Below are positions 11,882 through 22,800 of a DNA stretch of 64,000 bases, piece by piece. The first letter of the stretch is position 1. The number at the start of each line of letters is the position of its first letter. Made by a program: the position numbers and the translations under genes. This DNA is from Bicyclus anynana (taxonomy: Eukaryota; Arthropoda; Insecta; Lepidoptera; Nymphalidae), in the NCBI RefSeq assembly GCF_947172395.1, contig NC_069087.1, positions 8,327,107-8,391,106 on the forward strand. Direction: 5' to 3'. The notes under the pieces were generated by a model, which was not told the DNA's origin, ran no database searches, and saw only the letters and a program-made list of their open reading frames with translations.

Positions 11882-12347
11882 ATATAGAATATAGCCTATG
11901 AAATTCACAAATAACGTGGTTTTAGAGTGGTAAAAAACTTTTTAAAATCGGTTCAGTAGATCCATAGATTTCCCTCTACAATATCACGACAATATAATAT
12001 CTATTAGATTTCTGAAGAACAATGCTTTTACACTTCACAGTAACAAACTTTTCATTAGGAAAGAGTCAAATATATTTAGCGGTGCTAAGGGACGTAGCAA
12101 CCAGTACAACTACAGATAATATATACCATAGACTCTCGTACATAATAAATAGGCAGACGTTCACCGTTTTAAATGCTAAAGTTCACGCACTGTTTGTTCA
12201 CATTTCTTTTACTGCTGCTTAATGTATCTATCAATATTTTATGAGTAATATTTCAGGTACTTACAGTCTTACAATAAAACGTTTACCTAAGAATTATTTT
12301 GAGAAATGGTGCATCTACATTGTTAACATTGTAACATTGTACTACAT

Positions 12348-12371
12348 TGTTGTTGTTGTTGTTGTTGTTGT
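12348..12371 (+). repeat. (GTT)8 microsatellite
   Basis: Eight uninterrupted GTT units, directly followed by the CAACTAGTCGGGAAAGACTG block that belongs to the reverse-strand SINE-C. Confidence 0.9.
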
Positions 12372-12394
12372 CCAACTAGTCGGGAAAGACTGTA

Positions 12395-13118
12395 TTAGGA
12401 GTGGGTACGACAATAGACCAACGGGGCGGGGATCGAACCATCACTCCTCGGTGATGAGTCCGACCGCTTATACTTTAATAAAAGACTATCAGACACCTGT
12501 AGTTTACCTTTTTTTTATTTTTATTCTTTACAAGTTAGCCCTTGACTACAATATCCCCTGATGGTAAGTGATAATGCAATCTAAGATTGAAGCGGGCTAA
12601 TTTGTTAGAGCAGTGATAGCCCAGTGGATATGACCTCTGCCTCCGATTCCGGAGGGTGTGGGTTCGAATCCGGTCCGGGGCATGCACCTCCAACTTTTCA
12701 GTTGTGTGCATTTTAAGAAATTAAATATCACGTGTCTCAAACTGTTAAGGATAACATCGTAAGGAAACCTGCACACCGGAGAATTTCTTAATTCTCTGCG
12801 TGTGTGAAGTCTGCCAATCCGCATTGGGCCAGCGTGGTGGACTATTGGCCTAACCCCTCTCATTCTGAGAGGAGACTCGAGCTCAGCAGTGAGCCGTATA
12901 TGGGTTGATAACGACGACGACGACAATGGACCAACGGGGCGGGGATCGAACCATCACTCCTCGGTGATGAGTCCGACCGCTCATACTTTAATAAAAGACT
13001 ATCAGACACCCGTAGTTTACCTTTTTTTATTTTTAGTCTTTACAAGTTAGCCCTTGACTACATTATCCCCTGATGGAAATTATGATGCAATCTAAGATGG
13101 AAGCGGGCTAACTTGTTA
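12395..13118. repeat. Direct duplication flanking a SINE-B
   Basis: The segment 12408-12600 (SINE-C head on the minus strand, then the reverse 3' part of SINE-A) reappears at 12919-13118 with about 95% identity by eye, offset by about 511 bp. A complete SINE-B (12601-12922) occupies the interval. In the first copy, SINE-A stops abruptly at TTGTTAG, where SINE-B begins. Confidence 0.75.
12601..12922 (+). mobile_element. SINE-B, full-length
   Basis: Head GTGATAGCCCAGTGGATATG (A box) and GGTTCGAATCC (B box). Body with AAATATCACGTGTCTCAAAC and GAAGTCTGCCAATCCGCATT, tail GAGCTCAGCAGTGAGCC then (ACG)n. About 320 bp; the best reference copy of this family in the window. Confidence 0.85.
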
Positions 13119-13299
13119 GGAGGAGGATGAAAATTCACACCCTTTCGGTTTCTACACGACATCATACCGGAACGCTTAATCGCTTGGCGGTACGTCTTTG
13201 TAGGTAGGTAGGGTGGTAACTAGCCACGACCGAAGCCTCCTACGAGCCTAAACCTGCCACCTGCGTAGTTCCCATCCCGTGAGAAAAAGGAAATGAAAA

Positions 13300-13490
13300 T
13301 ATAACCTATGAAACTCACAAATATCGGCTTTCGAGTGGTAAAAGAATTTTCAAAATCGGTTTAGTAGATCCAGTAATATCACAACAACAAACAAACAAAC
13401 AATATCACAAACTTTACCTCTTTATAATACTAGTAATGACTAACAGACGCACGCGACTTCGTCCGCATTCAATTCAGTTTCTCACAAAGT
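13300..13490 (+). repeat. Dispersed repeat A/B fragments, head to tail
   Basis: The terminal piece of one copy (ATCGGTTTAGTAGATCCAG, CAAACAAACAAAC, TTTATAATACTAGTA) is followed at once by the 5' piece of another (GACGCACGCGACTTCGTCCGC). Two truncated copies in tandem. Confidence 0.5.
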
Positions 13491-13540
13491 AGAGGAAATC
13501 TGGTATAAAAAGTAGCATATACATCGTTCAACAATAATCT

Positions 13541-13868
13541 GACGGGCTCCGTAGCGCAATGGTATGCGCGGTAGATTTACATGACGGAGGTCCTGGGTTC
13601 GATCCCCGGCTGGGCAGATTGACATTTTCTTTATTGGTCCAGGTCTGGCTGGTCGGAAGCTTCGGCCGTGGCTAGTTACCACCCTACCGATAAATACGTA
13701 CCGCCAAGCGATTTAGCGTTAAGGTACGATGTCGTGTAGAAACTGCAAGGGGTGTGGATTTTCATCCTCCTAATAACAAGTTAGCCCGCTTCCATCTTAG
13801 GTAGCATCATCACTTACCATCAGGTGAGATTGTTGTCAAGCGCTAACTTGTAAAGAATAAAAAAAAAT
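13541..13868 (+). mobile_element. SINE-A, full-length
   Basis: tRNA-like head with a GTAGCGCAATGG A box and GGTTCGATCCC B box, then GGTCCAGGTCTGGCTGG, TTCGGCCGTGGCTAGTTACC, ATTTTCATCCTCC, TAGCCCGCTTCCATCTTAG and a poly-A-rich end (AATAAAAAAAAAT). About 328 bp. Pol III-type promoter boxes are intact. It is a SINE, not a functional tRNA gene, because the head does not close as a cloverleaf acceptor. Confidence 0.85.
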
Positions 13869-14044
13869 AACCTCCTTTATCTTCCAGTGAAAGTACCATT
13901 AAAATCGGTTTAGCTGTTCCAGAGGTTAGCCCGGACAAACTAGAATAAAACGAGTCGCAATCCGATCCGATGCGCTGGCCGACAAGATTCGCACCACACT
14001 CGAGTCCAGGGTCTACGATGATGAGAGACAGCGCAAGAAACCAT

Positions 14045-14255
14045 CATACTAATATATAAAGCTGAAAAGTTTGATTGTTTGTTTGTTTGATTGAACGCGC
14101 TAATCTCAGGAACTACTGGTCCGATTTTAAAATTCTTTCAGTGTTAGATAGCCCATTTATCGATGAAGGCTATAGGATATATATTATCCTCGTTTTCCTA
14201 CAGGAACGGTGACCACGCGGGTAAAACTTCGCAGCGTCAGCTAGTTATAGATAAG
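14045..14255 (-). repeat. Dispersed repeat B
   Basis: Nearly complete minus-strand copy. It begins TACTAATATATAAAGCTGAA, followed by the GTTTGTTTGTTTG run, CGCGCTAATCTCAGGAACTA, GATAGCCCATTTATCGATGA and GTCAGCTAGT. Useful as a reference for the family. Confidence 0.7.
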
Positions 14256-14659
14256 GTCAAAGTTGAAGTTGGTGACGACCCTCCTACGTAGAGTTTCTAC
14301 CAAAAAGTTCGTTATTATAAGCTGTATGTTTATGTTTAGGTGTAGATGTCCCAACAATTTTTATAAACGAAAACGGCTTCACAATATAATGGCCATTGTA
14401 ATAAGGTTTGCTTTCTAATTTCAGTTTGAAGGAAGGGACCAAATTTAAACAAAAATGTCCTCGGAAACTGATCCTACGTTTCGCGATAGCTTTTCCGTTT
14501 CTAAGAGAATAATTAACGCGACCCTTCCTTTTCTTTTATAATGAAGTGTTTTTATATTTAAATTACTAAAACTTCTTAAATCTTGTAGACTCTTAGAACA
14601 TTCACGAACCGAAAATATTTGTTTAACTCTTACGCGTTTAGCGCTCGTAATTTTTGCAA

Positions 14660-14945
14660 ATATACACAAGTTTATCATCATCATGATAGATATATATTCC
14701 CCTCACTGTTGAGCACGAGTCTCCTTTGAGAATGAGATAGTTTAGGCTAATAGTCCACCACGCTGGCCCAATGCGGATTAGCAGACTTACACGGAGTAAG
14801 AAAATTCTTGGGTATGAAGGTTTACTCACGATGTTTGAGTCATAACTACAAAGATGATGCATGCCTCGAACCGGATTTGAACCTACACCCTCTGAATCGA
14901 AGGCAGAGGTCATATCCACTGGGCTATCGTACCACGTCTCATAAC
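14660..14945 (-). mobile_element. SINE-B copy
   Basis: Minus-strand copy with an ATCATCATCAT tail, GTCCACCACGCTGGCCCAAT, GAACCGGATTTGAACC (B-box complement) and TCATATCCACTGGGCTATC (A-box complement). Slightly degenerate. Confidence 0.8.
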
Positions 14946-17900
14946 ATAATATCACGTCTCGCAAGTTTATGCAATCAATAACTATGAGTATACAGGTCTA
15001 TCTCGATATCTCTCCAGAATCGCATCAAGGGTTGCCTATAAGAGATTACTTCCAGCAATCAGGCCGTTGCCGTTGAGCTATTGAGGTTTTGAATTCTAGC
15101 AAGAGAATAGCGGTCTAGCAATAAAACTTATAGGAGATGTGCTCATCATCACCATCATTATCATCTTATTATGATGATGATTAACGGCCTACTAGAAAGG
15201 CCAGGCCCTCTCCTTATATGAGAGGGGGATATGGGATATATTATACGCAGCACGCTGCTCCAATGCCGGTTAACGGACACAGGGTGATGCTGCATTCATT
15301 AACGATAACTACGACAATCTTAATATATAAATGCGAAAATTCATTCATCACAAAGTCTCGAAAACCACTTGACGTATACAAAGATGAAATTTGGCAGGGA
15401 GGTAGTTTATAGTAGGTGACCGCTAAGAACGGATTTTGCGATAGGAACGAAGTCGCGAACGTCCGTTAATACATATAAGTTAATAATAATGACAGGGAAC
15501 GACGGCCTAACGTGCTCACAGCTCCGAGGCAAAAACCTACCACCGACTTCCCAATTCCAGGCTGACAATTTTAGCTTACAATGAAAACTCAGTATTTTAA
15601 AGCCTGATTCAAGATTCTAACCCAGGACCTCGTCATCCAAAACCAGGTAACCACTAGTTGTTAGCCTAGAATATTATGATGTGTTTATTACACAGTTATA
15701 ATAATTTTCAAGAGATTTAACTTTATTATTAGTAAGATAACATCGACGTAAAAAATGTGCACTGAAGCAAAAATAACTAGATAATTACGAGTACGTTAGA
15801 AACGAGTAGACTTATTATAATAAGATAGGTATTTAAAACATTAATTTGGTGGTTTTCTTGAACAAAGTCCACTATAGTCCACTAATATAGTTAGGGGTGG
15901 TTAGGGGAGCTTACTCGACTGCGAATGATTGATTGAACACAAGCGAATTCCTTGCATATTATTGAATACCTCCACCAAGCAAGAGTCCTTAATATCGGTT
16001 GGTAGGAAGGTAACACATAGGGCAACCCATAACAACAATTTCAAAACATTCAATCAGCACGACATATTAATAAGGTGGATTGTTTATAGCTGAACAGTGC
16101 CCATTCCAAAATTCTGACAATTTAGCCGTAACTCAATCGAGTTGGAAGGTTACTAAATTGCCAAATGACGAATTCGGCTTCTTTAATAATATGACCAATT
16201 ATTTCCCCTTCAATAGTAATAGTAATGACCATAGATTTACAAGTCGGTACAGAGTACTTAGATCTATGATACTGACAGTGTTACCAGTACGACTATAGCT
16301 CAACGGGTGCAGATCCAACCCAATTTGTGAGCTAAATAACTTTAACAATAACAAAAACTACAATCGAAAATAAAATATAGGTATATCGAAAAGACTATGA
16401 TATATAGTCTTACTTTAAATTTTGATAAATCAATGTTACCATAATAAAAATAACATATAATTTCGCATAATCAGTGTATATCATTTGTTTATCACATCAA
16501 AGTTCGTAATCTACGGCCCGATAGTCATTCACCGATTCACTCGAAGTGGAAACTTAGTGATAAATAAAATATTCTATTCGCTTGTATACACCGAGCTACA
16601 GAGCTCACCAGTTCGTACGTACAATAAATCATCCAATTAAATATTATACGATACGAACGACGAATTATTCTTTAGCACTTGTCAAATGCTAATTCTTCGA
16701 CTACCCGCAACATAAAATCAAGCAAGTTTTCTGACGTTTATGACGTAAGATCACCAGTCATTAACTGTATCAAATACATTGTTTTATGTAATTGTAATAC
16801 AGTATGTTAATTTTAATTCGATAGTGCAACAGTGTTGTGTTCTGCAAGTTATCTAAAGCGAAAGGTTAGTAAGATAACAGAAATTGTATTCCAGATTATA
16901 AAAAAGTATCGAGGAAAGTTTTCGTGTCGCTGGTGTTATCATATAAAATGCAATGTGATACTTGTGTAAAATATACTCAATTGTGATCTAATTGTATTTG
17001 TATCTACTGATGAAATAATAACCAAAATTATTCCAGGTATACCCATATTATTTACCTACTGTGACACTTAATTATAGTAATTGAGGCGATATTTCGGCTC
17101 AGTTGACAGACAGAATTAAGTCGATAAACCACGAACAATAATTTTACCTACCTAATAATTATACCTAATAGTTTTGACCTTTCATTCATTTTCATTGAAA
17201 GTTTTATTTCACAAAATCCAATTTATCACTCGATTTATCTAGACTAATATTATAAAGAGGTAAAGTTTGTGGTATTGTAGGGAATAATCTCTGGATCTAC
17301 TGAACCGAATTTGAAAATTCTTTTACTACCAGAAATCCACGTTATTTGAGAGTGTCATAGGATTCCATACCATGGAACCATGGATTTACGGGATGAAAAG
17401 TAGCCTACTTATCTAGCTAGAGTATAATCTACATCCAATCCAAATTTAAGACAAATCCATTACGTACTTTTTGCGTTATTAAGTAACAAACAGCCGTTAA
17501 TAAATTAGTAGAATAAGCTTTGCTCAGATACGTATACACATTATGTAGGAGTATAATCAATGCATTTGATATAGTATATTACACTTATGTAAATATGTGT
17601 ATGTATGTGGAAGTCTGTGTATTAAAAATCTTATAAAGGTATACAAATTGTGGACTTTAATCTTCTTTTACAATTTTCCATCTTAGTAATAACATAAAAT
17701 AAACATCATGCATTTTTTATTACTTAGTACCTACTTAGGTACATAGATCATAATATAATACTAAAATTGTTGTTGGATTTTCATAACACCATATATAGTA
17801 ATAAACTCAGTAGGTATATAACCTACCTGTTTCTACAAACGAATGGATGTTTTCTACTTTTTCATGTAAGAACCTTTGTTTTATTTTTACTTCAGTACCT

Positions 17901-18229
17901 ACGAATATAATAGATACACCTTATACGGATTTAAAGAGAGGATTTTAATCTTGAGTGAACCTTCGTGATATACACGTGTATTTTAAGACAGAGTTTTGTA
18001 TTAAACATTTATTTGTATTCTCAAAAATATTATTATTTATTATTGTACTAAGTACTTGTGTGTTTATTAATTAAATTAAATAAATCTTGTAAAATTGCGA
18101 AGCGATATCATACAGTAGGTACATGATATTTCTCAGTTGACTTGATGTTTATTTTAATAAGTTGTTAATAAAGACCAAATTAGTGAATAGGCCAGCTGCA
18201 GGCTAACTCACTATCTTTGACATATGCTA

Positions 18230-18335
18230 GTTGTCATATACAAAATTTAAATTCTATGTAGCAAATGTCATCCCACTCTTACTGATGGTTATCATGAGTG
18301 GGTAGATGACATTTTTTAGAATTTAAACTCTCGTG
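18230..18335. repeat. Small foldback beside a larger MITE
   Basis: Inverted arms 18240-18275 and 18297-18328 (AAATGTCATCCCACTC ... GAGTGGGTAGATGACATTT) with a loop of about 21 nt. It lies directly left of the TTAA-flanked element at 18347. Confidence 0.6.
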
Positions 18336-18346
18336 AGTGTTATTCA

Positions 18347-18554
18347 TATTAATTGATTATGAAACACTGCTAAAACTCTTTATATTAAGTCGGAGTATGC
18401 CCGACTAGTTTCGGACCCATACGGGTGACTTTGGATGGTGCCGCGTTGCAAGAATCAGCTCATGACTAAGGGCCCCGTATGGATTCGAAACTAGTCGGGC
18501 ATACTCCGACCTAATATCACGAGAGTTTTAGCCGTGTTTCATAATCAATTAAGA
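18347..18554. mobile_element. TTAA-flanked MITE, 76-bp inverted arms
   Basis: Arms about 18351-18426 and 18474-18550 are inverted copies (ATTATGAAACAC..., TCGGAGTATGCCCGACTAGT). The outermost bases read TTAA|TTGATTATGAAACA and TTTCATAATCAA|TTAA. The TTAA at both ends fits the piggyBac target-site pattern, although TTAA could also be part of the inverted repeat. A one-ended relic of the same family lies at about 23047-23095. Confidence 0.65.
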
Positions 18555-18579
18555 TGACATTTTGTCAAAAGATTTGATG

Positions 18580-18775
18580 TTTACACCCTACCGGCAAAGA
18601 CGTACCGCCAAGCGATTTAGCGTTCCGGTACGATGCCATGTAGAAACCGAAACGGGTGTGGATTTTCATCCTCCTCCTTACAAGTTAGCCCGCTTCCATC
18701 TAAGACTACATCATCACTTACCATCAGGTGAGATTGTAGTCAAGGGCTAACTTGTAAACAATAAAAAAAAAATGT
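18580..18775 (+). mobile_element. SINE-A, 5'-truncated
   Basis: Begins inside the body at ACACCCTACCGGCAAAGACG and runs through CATCAGGTGAGATTGTAGTC to an A-rich tail. The tRNA-like head is absent. Confidence 0.8.
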
Positions 18776-19306
18776 TTATTTTAACAGTTGATATTGTAGA
18801 CCAAAATAGTGAATAGGCCAGCTGATCAAAATCCTTATTATTCATGACATTCAAGTACGTTTTATATAGTTGAATGGAATAATTGCTAATTGCTATTATT
18901 ATGATCCAATTTAGCATTTTGGTTCTTACATCGTAAACAGACAGGGGTCGTAGGGTAATCGCGACATGCATAAAGACTGATAGGCGAAAGATAGGGCATC
19001 TATAGAAACTGGGTTAGAATAATAAACTAAGGCCATTGTTTAGTATAATTTTAAAGGCGCATAACAGTTTAGTTTTCTTAGCTACTTGTGGATAGGTACA
19101 AGAATTATCGAAATAGCATAATTACCTAAGTATATATTTAAATAAATATAAAAAATATGTTAAAAATAAAAGGGTGTATAATTGTCTAATGTCTATCTTA
19201 CGTATTCTACTTAATTTCTCTTGGGAATTTTACATACAAAACTAATAAATATGCACAAACAGTAGCATATGCTACGGTTTTACCCGTGTAGTTCCTGTTC
19301 CCAGGG

Positions 19307-19600
19307 AATCATCATCATCATGTCAGCCGATGGACGTCCACAGCTGGACATAGGTCTTTAGTAGGGACTTCCAAACATCACGATACTGAGCCACCTGCAT
19401 TCAGCTAATCACTGCGACTCGCTTGATGTCGTCAGCTCACCTGGTGGGGATTCGACCAACACTGCGCTTTCTGGTGCAGAGCCACCATTCCAGCACCTTG
19501 GGACCCCACCGGCCATCGGCTCATGTCGGTGACTTTGATTCTTCTGCGAATCTCCTCTTTTCTGATTCGATCACGCAGAAATACTCCTAGCATAGGTCCC
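19307..19600 (-). mobile_element. RTE-type LINE 3' fragment
   Basis: Minus-strand ATG-repeat tail (ATCATCATCATG), then GCCGATGGACGTCCACAGCT and the decayed C-terminal reverse-transcriptase-ORF region found intact at 22351-22725. 5' truncated, with frame breaks. Confidence 0.75.
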
Positions 19601-19898
19601 GTGGGAATACGGGGATAAAAAATAGCCTATGCTAGCATACTTACACTCGCAAAGAACATGGCTTTTTATTAGTAAAAGAATTTTTAAATTGGCACAGAAC
19701 TGGAATCGGCAAGAAACTTTACCCATTTTATAATATTAGTATAGATAATTCCATTCCTTAATAAAAAATAAGTCTGTCCTAACGTTTTGATTTAGGTAGT
19801 AGCTGAATTGATTGAATAGGTGTGAATAAGCAAAGATGTTCTTTTTATAAAAGCACTCGTTGTTTTTCAAGCTTTATTTTGTTTGTTTTCAGAAAGAA

Positions 19899-22800
19899 AT
19901 GAGTTTCCGAAGAGCCAAAAGCGAGACCACTTCTCAAAATGGCAACGTCGCACAAGAAGAAAAACAGAAGTATCCCGAATTCGCCTTCCGAGAGTCCCCT
20001 TTGACGGTTCTTTTAGAACACTCCCTGCACATCAGAGCTATATACCACATCTTCGTGGTCATCCTACTGGTGCTACTATGTGACACCGTCATATACGACC
20101 TTATAGAACGAGGAAAGCAAGTAAAACATTATAATTTTCATAAAACTTAAGAAGTGCCTCAAACACCACTACTAGGAAAATAGGCACCAACACGGAATCA
20201 AAATTCTAAAACCAGTATTGAAATTATAATTATTATTTTTTTTCAGCTTATTTTTAAGGGATCCTCTCTTAATAAAGGAGAAGGGATATAGAGTTAGACC
20301 TACCACGCATTTCCAATGCGAGTTGCCGGGCATAGGATCATTAACAGAACACTAAATCGCTTGGCAGTACTTTTTTTTATTTTTATTCATTACAAGTTAG
20401 CCCTTGACTACAATCTCACCTGATGGTAAGTGATCATGCAGTCTAAGATGGAAACGGGCTAACTTGTTAGGAGGAGGATGAAAATCCACACCCCTTTCGG
20501 TTTCTACACGGCATCGTACCGGAACGCTAAATCGCTTGACGGTACGTCTTTGCCCATAGTGTGGTAACTAGCTCTGCCGAGGCCTACCAGACAAATCAAG
20601 CTCAATATATCACAGCTCGAGCCTAGGCTTAAACCAAGTACCTCGTGAGCATATATACCCGACCACCTCATCATAGCCACGCCGACTAACCACTGGAATG
20701 GAAGGCACATCAAAATATTAACTTAATTTATTAATTCTAGAAATCTAAAAATTATTTTTTGTGGTTGGTGGTTCTAAGCTCCATAATAATATCCCCTATT
20801 CTTTATGGAGGTCATTGACTTTTTTAACTGACAATATTGATGGTAATGAACGAAGTTACAAAAAAAGACTTCAATTATTTCTATATAAGTATTCACGTCG
20901 TTGCGTTGTTGTTTCCATACTTAATTTTTAAAGAGCCACTTATCACCCTCTCCGCATCTGTATGCTAATGAAAAGCGATCGATAAGGGCCAGAAAAGCGT
21001 TGGAAGCATCTGTAGGGATATTTTTATTACATTGTACGCTACTTCATTGCCAAAGATTTTATAAATAAAGCCTACCTTTTACTTTTGACGGCCTCCGTGA
21101 CGCAGTGGTATGCGCGGTGGATTTTTATTTATATTTTTTGACCGCCCTACCGGCAAAGACGCCAAGCGACTTAGCGTTCCGGTACGATGTTGTGTAGAAG
21201 CTTTCATTTTCATTCTATGCCTAAGAAACCATCCCGCTGCCATCTTATAAATAATAATAAAAATAAACGGGATATGCAAGCTCGGTTAAGATAACCGCCC
21301 GATTTACGTCCTTAACCGGCATATGGGCGGTGGTGAACAGGATATTTTCACTAAATGGCGTTTAACTTATTTAAACGGTTGAATATGTTAAACGAATGTC
21401 GGAACTCGACCCTAAGATGATAAGTTAGTTAGCCTGGCCTGGTTAGTCTGGCCAACACTGGTCAGCCTCTTAATAAAATTTAAACTATATAATTAAGTAT
21501 CAAAGAATGCGTTTCGTGACTCGCAATATCCTGAAGTATATAACTATAGGTACAGTTAATACCGTAATTAAGGCCCGCACGATAATGAAACATTATCTGT
21601 TAACAAATGTACGATAAGATTTTTAATAATAACAGGTCAAATGCGTATCCGAATTTAGGATGCGCAAAATGCGCGGTCAGACAAATACAATAATATTTTT
21701 AACAAAAAAATTTAACGACTTGAATTCGGTTAAATTCTGTTTCTGTTTATTGTGTCCTAGCATTTCATTTTCATAGAAATCGGCTAATATGAAAATAACG
21801 AAAAGGTCCGTACAATTATTTATCTGCCAAGCGCCAGATTACCGATTTTCATGAAAATTAAAAGAGACCAATCTGGAAGAAGATATACTCTTTCAAACAA
21901 AAAATAATTTTTAAAATGGGTTTTAAAATTACGAAATTATGCGAATTGAGAATCTCCTCCTTTTTGTAGTCGGTTAACAAAATAGGAACTAAACAATAAC
22001 TATTAGAACCAAGTGAAAAGGGAGATCATCAAAGATTTTGTTATTAACTGAATTTTAAACCGTTGTCTAATCTTTATCCAATTTTAAAAGCCGCATTGTT
22101 TTACCCAGTTATAGTTGAGAACGCTGCACTCGAAATTGTAGACGAATACATATACCTAGGACATATGATCCAGTTAGGTAGGTCCAATTTCGAGAAAGAG
22201 GTGAACCGTCGAATCCAACTCGGATGGGCTGCATTCGGGAAGCTTCGCGACATCTTTTCGTCCGAAATTCCTCAGTGCCTGAAGACGAAAGTCTTCGAAC
22301 AGTGCGTGTTGCCAGTGATGACCTATGGTTCCGAGACTTGATCGCTAACTATGGGCCTTATAAGAAGGCTCAGAGTCACACAGCGGGCGATGGAACGAGC
22401 TATGTTTGGAGTATCTCTGCGTGATCGAATCAGAAATGAAGAGATCCGCAGAAGAACCAAAGTCACCGACATAGCTCAACGAGTTGCGAAGCTGAAGTGG
22501 CAATGGGCGGGGCACATAGTTCGAAGAGCCGATGGACGTTGGGGTCCCAAAGTGCTGGAATGGCGACCCCGCACTAGTAAGCGCAGTGTTGGCCGACCCC
22601 CCGCCAGGTGGACTGACGACATCAAGCGAGTCGCAGGGATTCGCTGGATGCAGGCGGCTCAGTATCGTGATGTTTGGAACTCCCTACAAAAGGCCTATGT
22701 CCTGCAGTGGACGTCCATCGGCTGATATGATGATGATGATGATGATGATTGTTTTACAACGTTAATAATTAATTAATTCTCTACGTGTGTCAAGTCTGCC

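Larger units (their letters stand above)
10092..19892. other. Intergenic / SOAT 5' flank
   Basis: No coding exon is recognised. It contains SINE, repeat-B and foldback elements (listed), a segment like another lepidopteran short repeat at 11285-11400 (CATTGGAGCAGTATG), and a fairly repeat-poor block from 15690 to 17220. Within that block, AAAG|GTTAGT at 16861-16870 is a plausible donor of a 5' untranslated exon for the acyltransferase gene, since an acceptor precedes its ATG. That assignment is unproven. Confidence 0.5.

Noticed and set aside
12241..12561. Open frame of 106 codons
   Set aside because: Its length comes from the (GTT)8 microsatellite (poly-Val) and SINE-C sequence; no domain.
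13541..13620. tRNA-gene-like sequence with A and B boxes
   Set aside because: It continues into a SINE body shared with many copies and does not close a cloverleaf, so it is a SINE head.
20121..20126. GTAAAA as the SOAT exon 1 donor
   Set aside because: It leaves phase 0, whereas exon 2 needs phase 2; translation would hit a stop soon after the acceptor.
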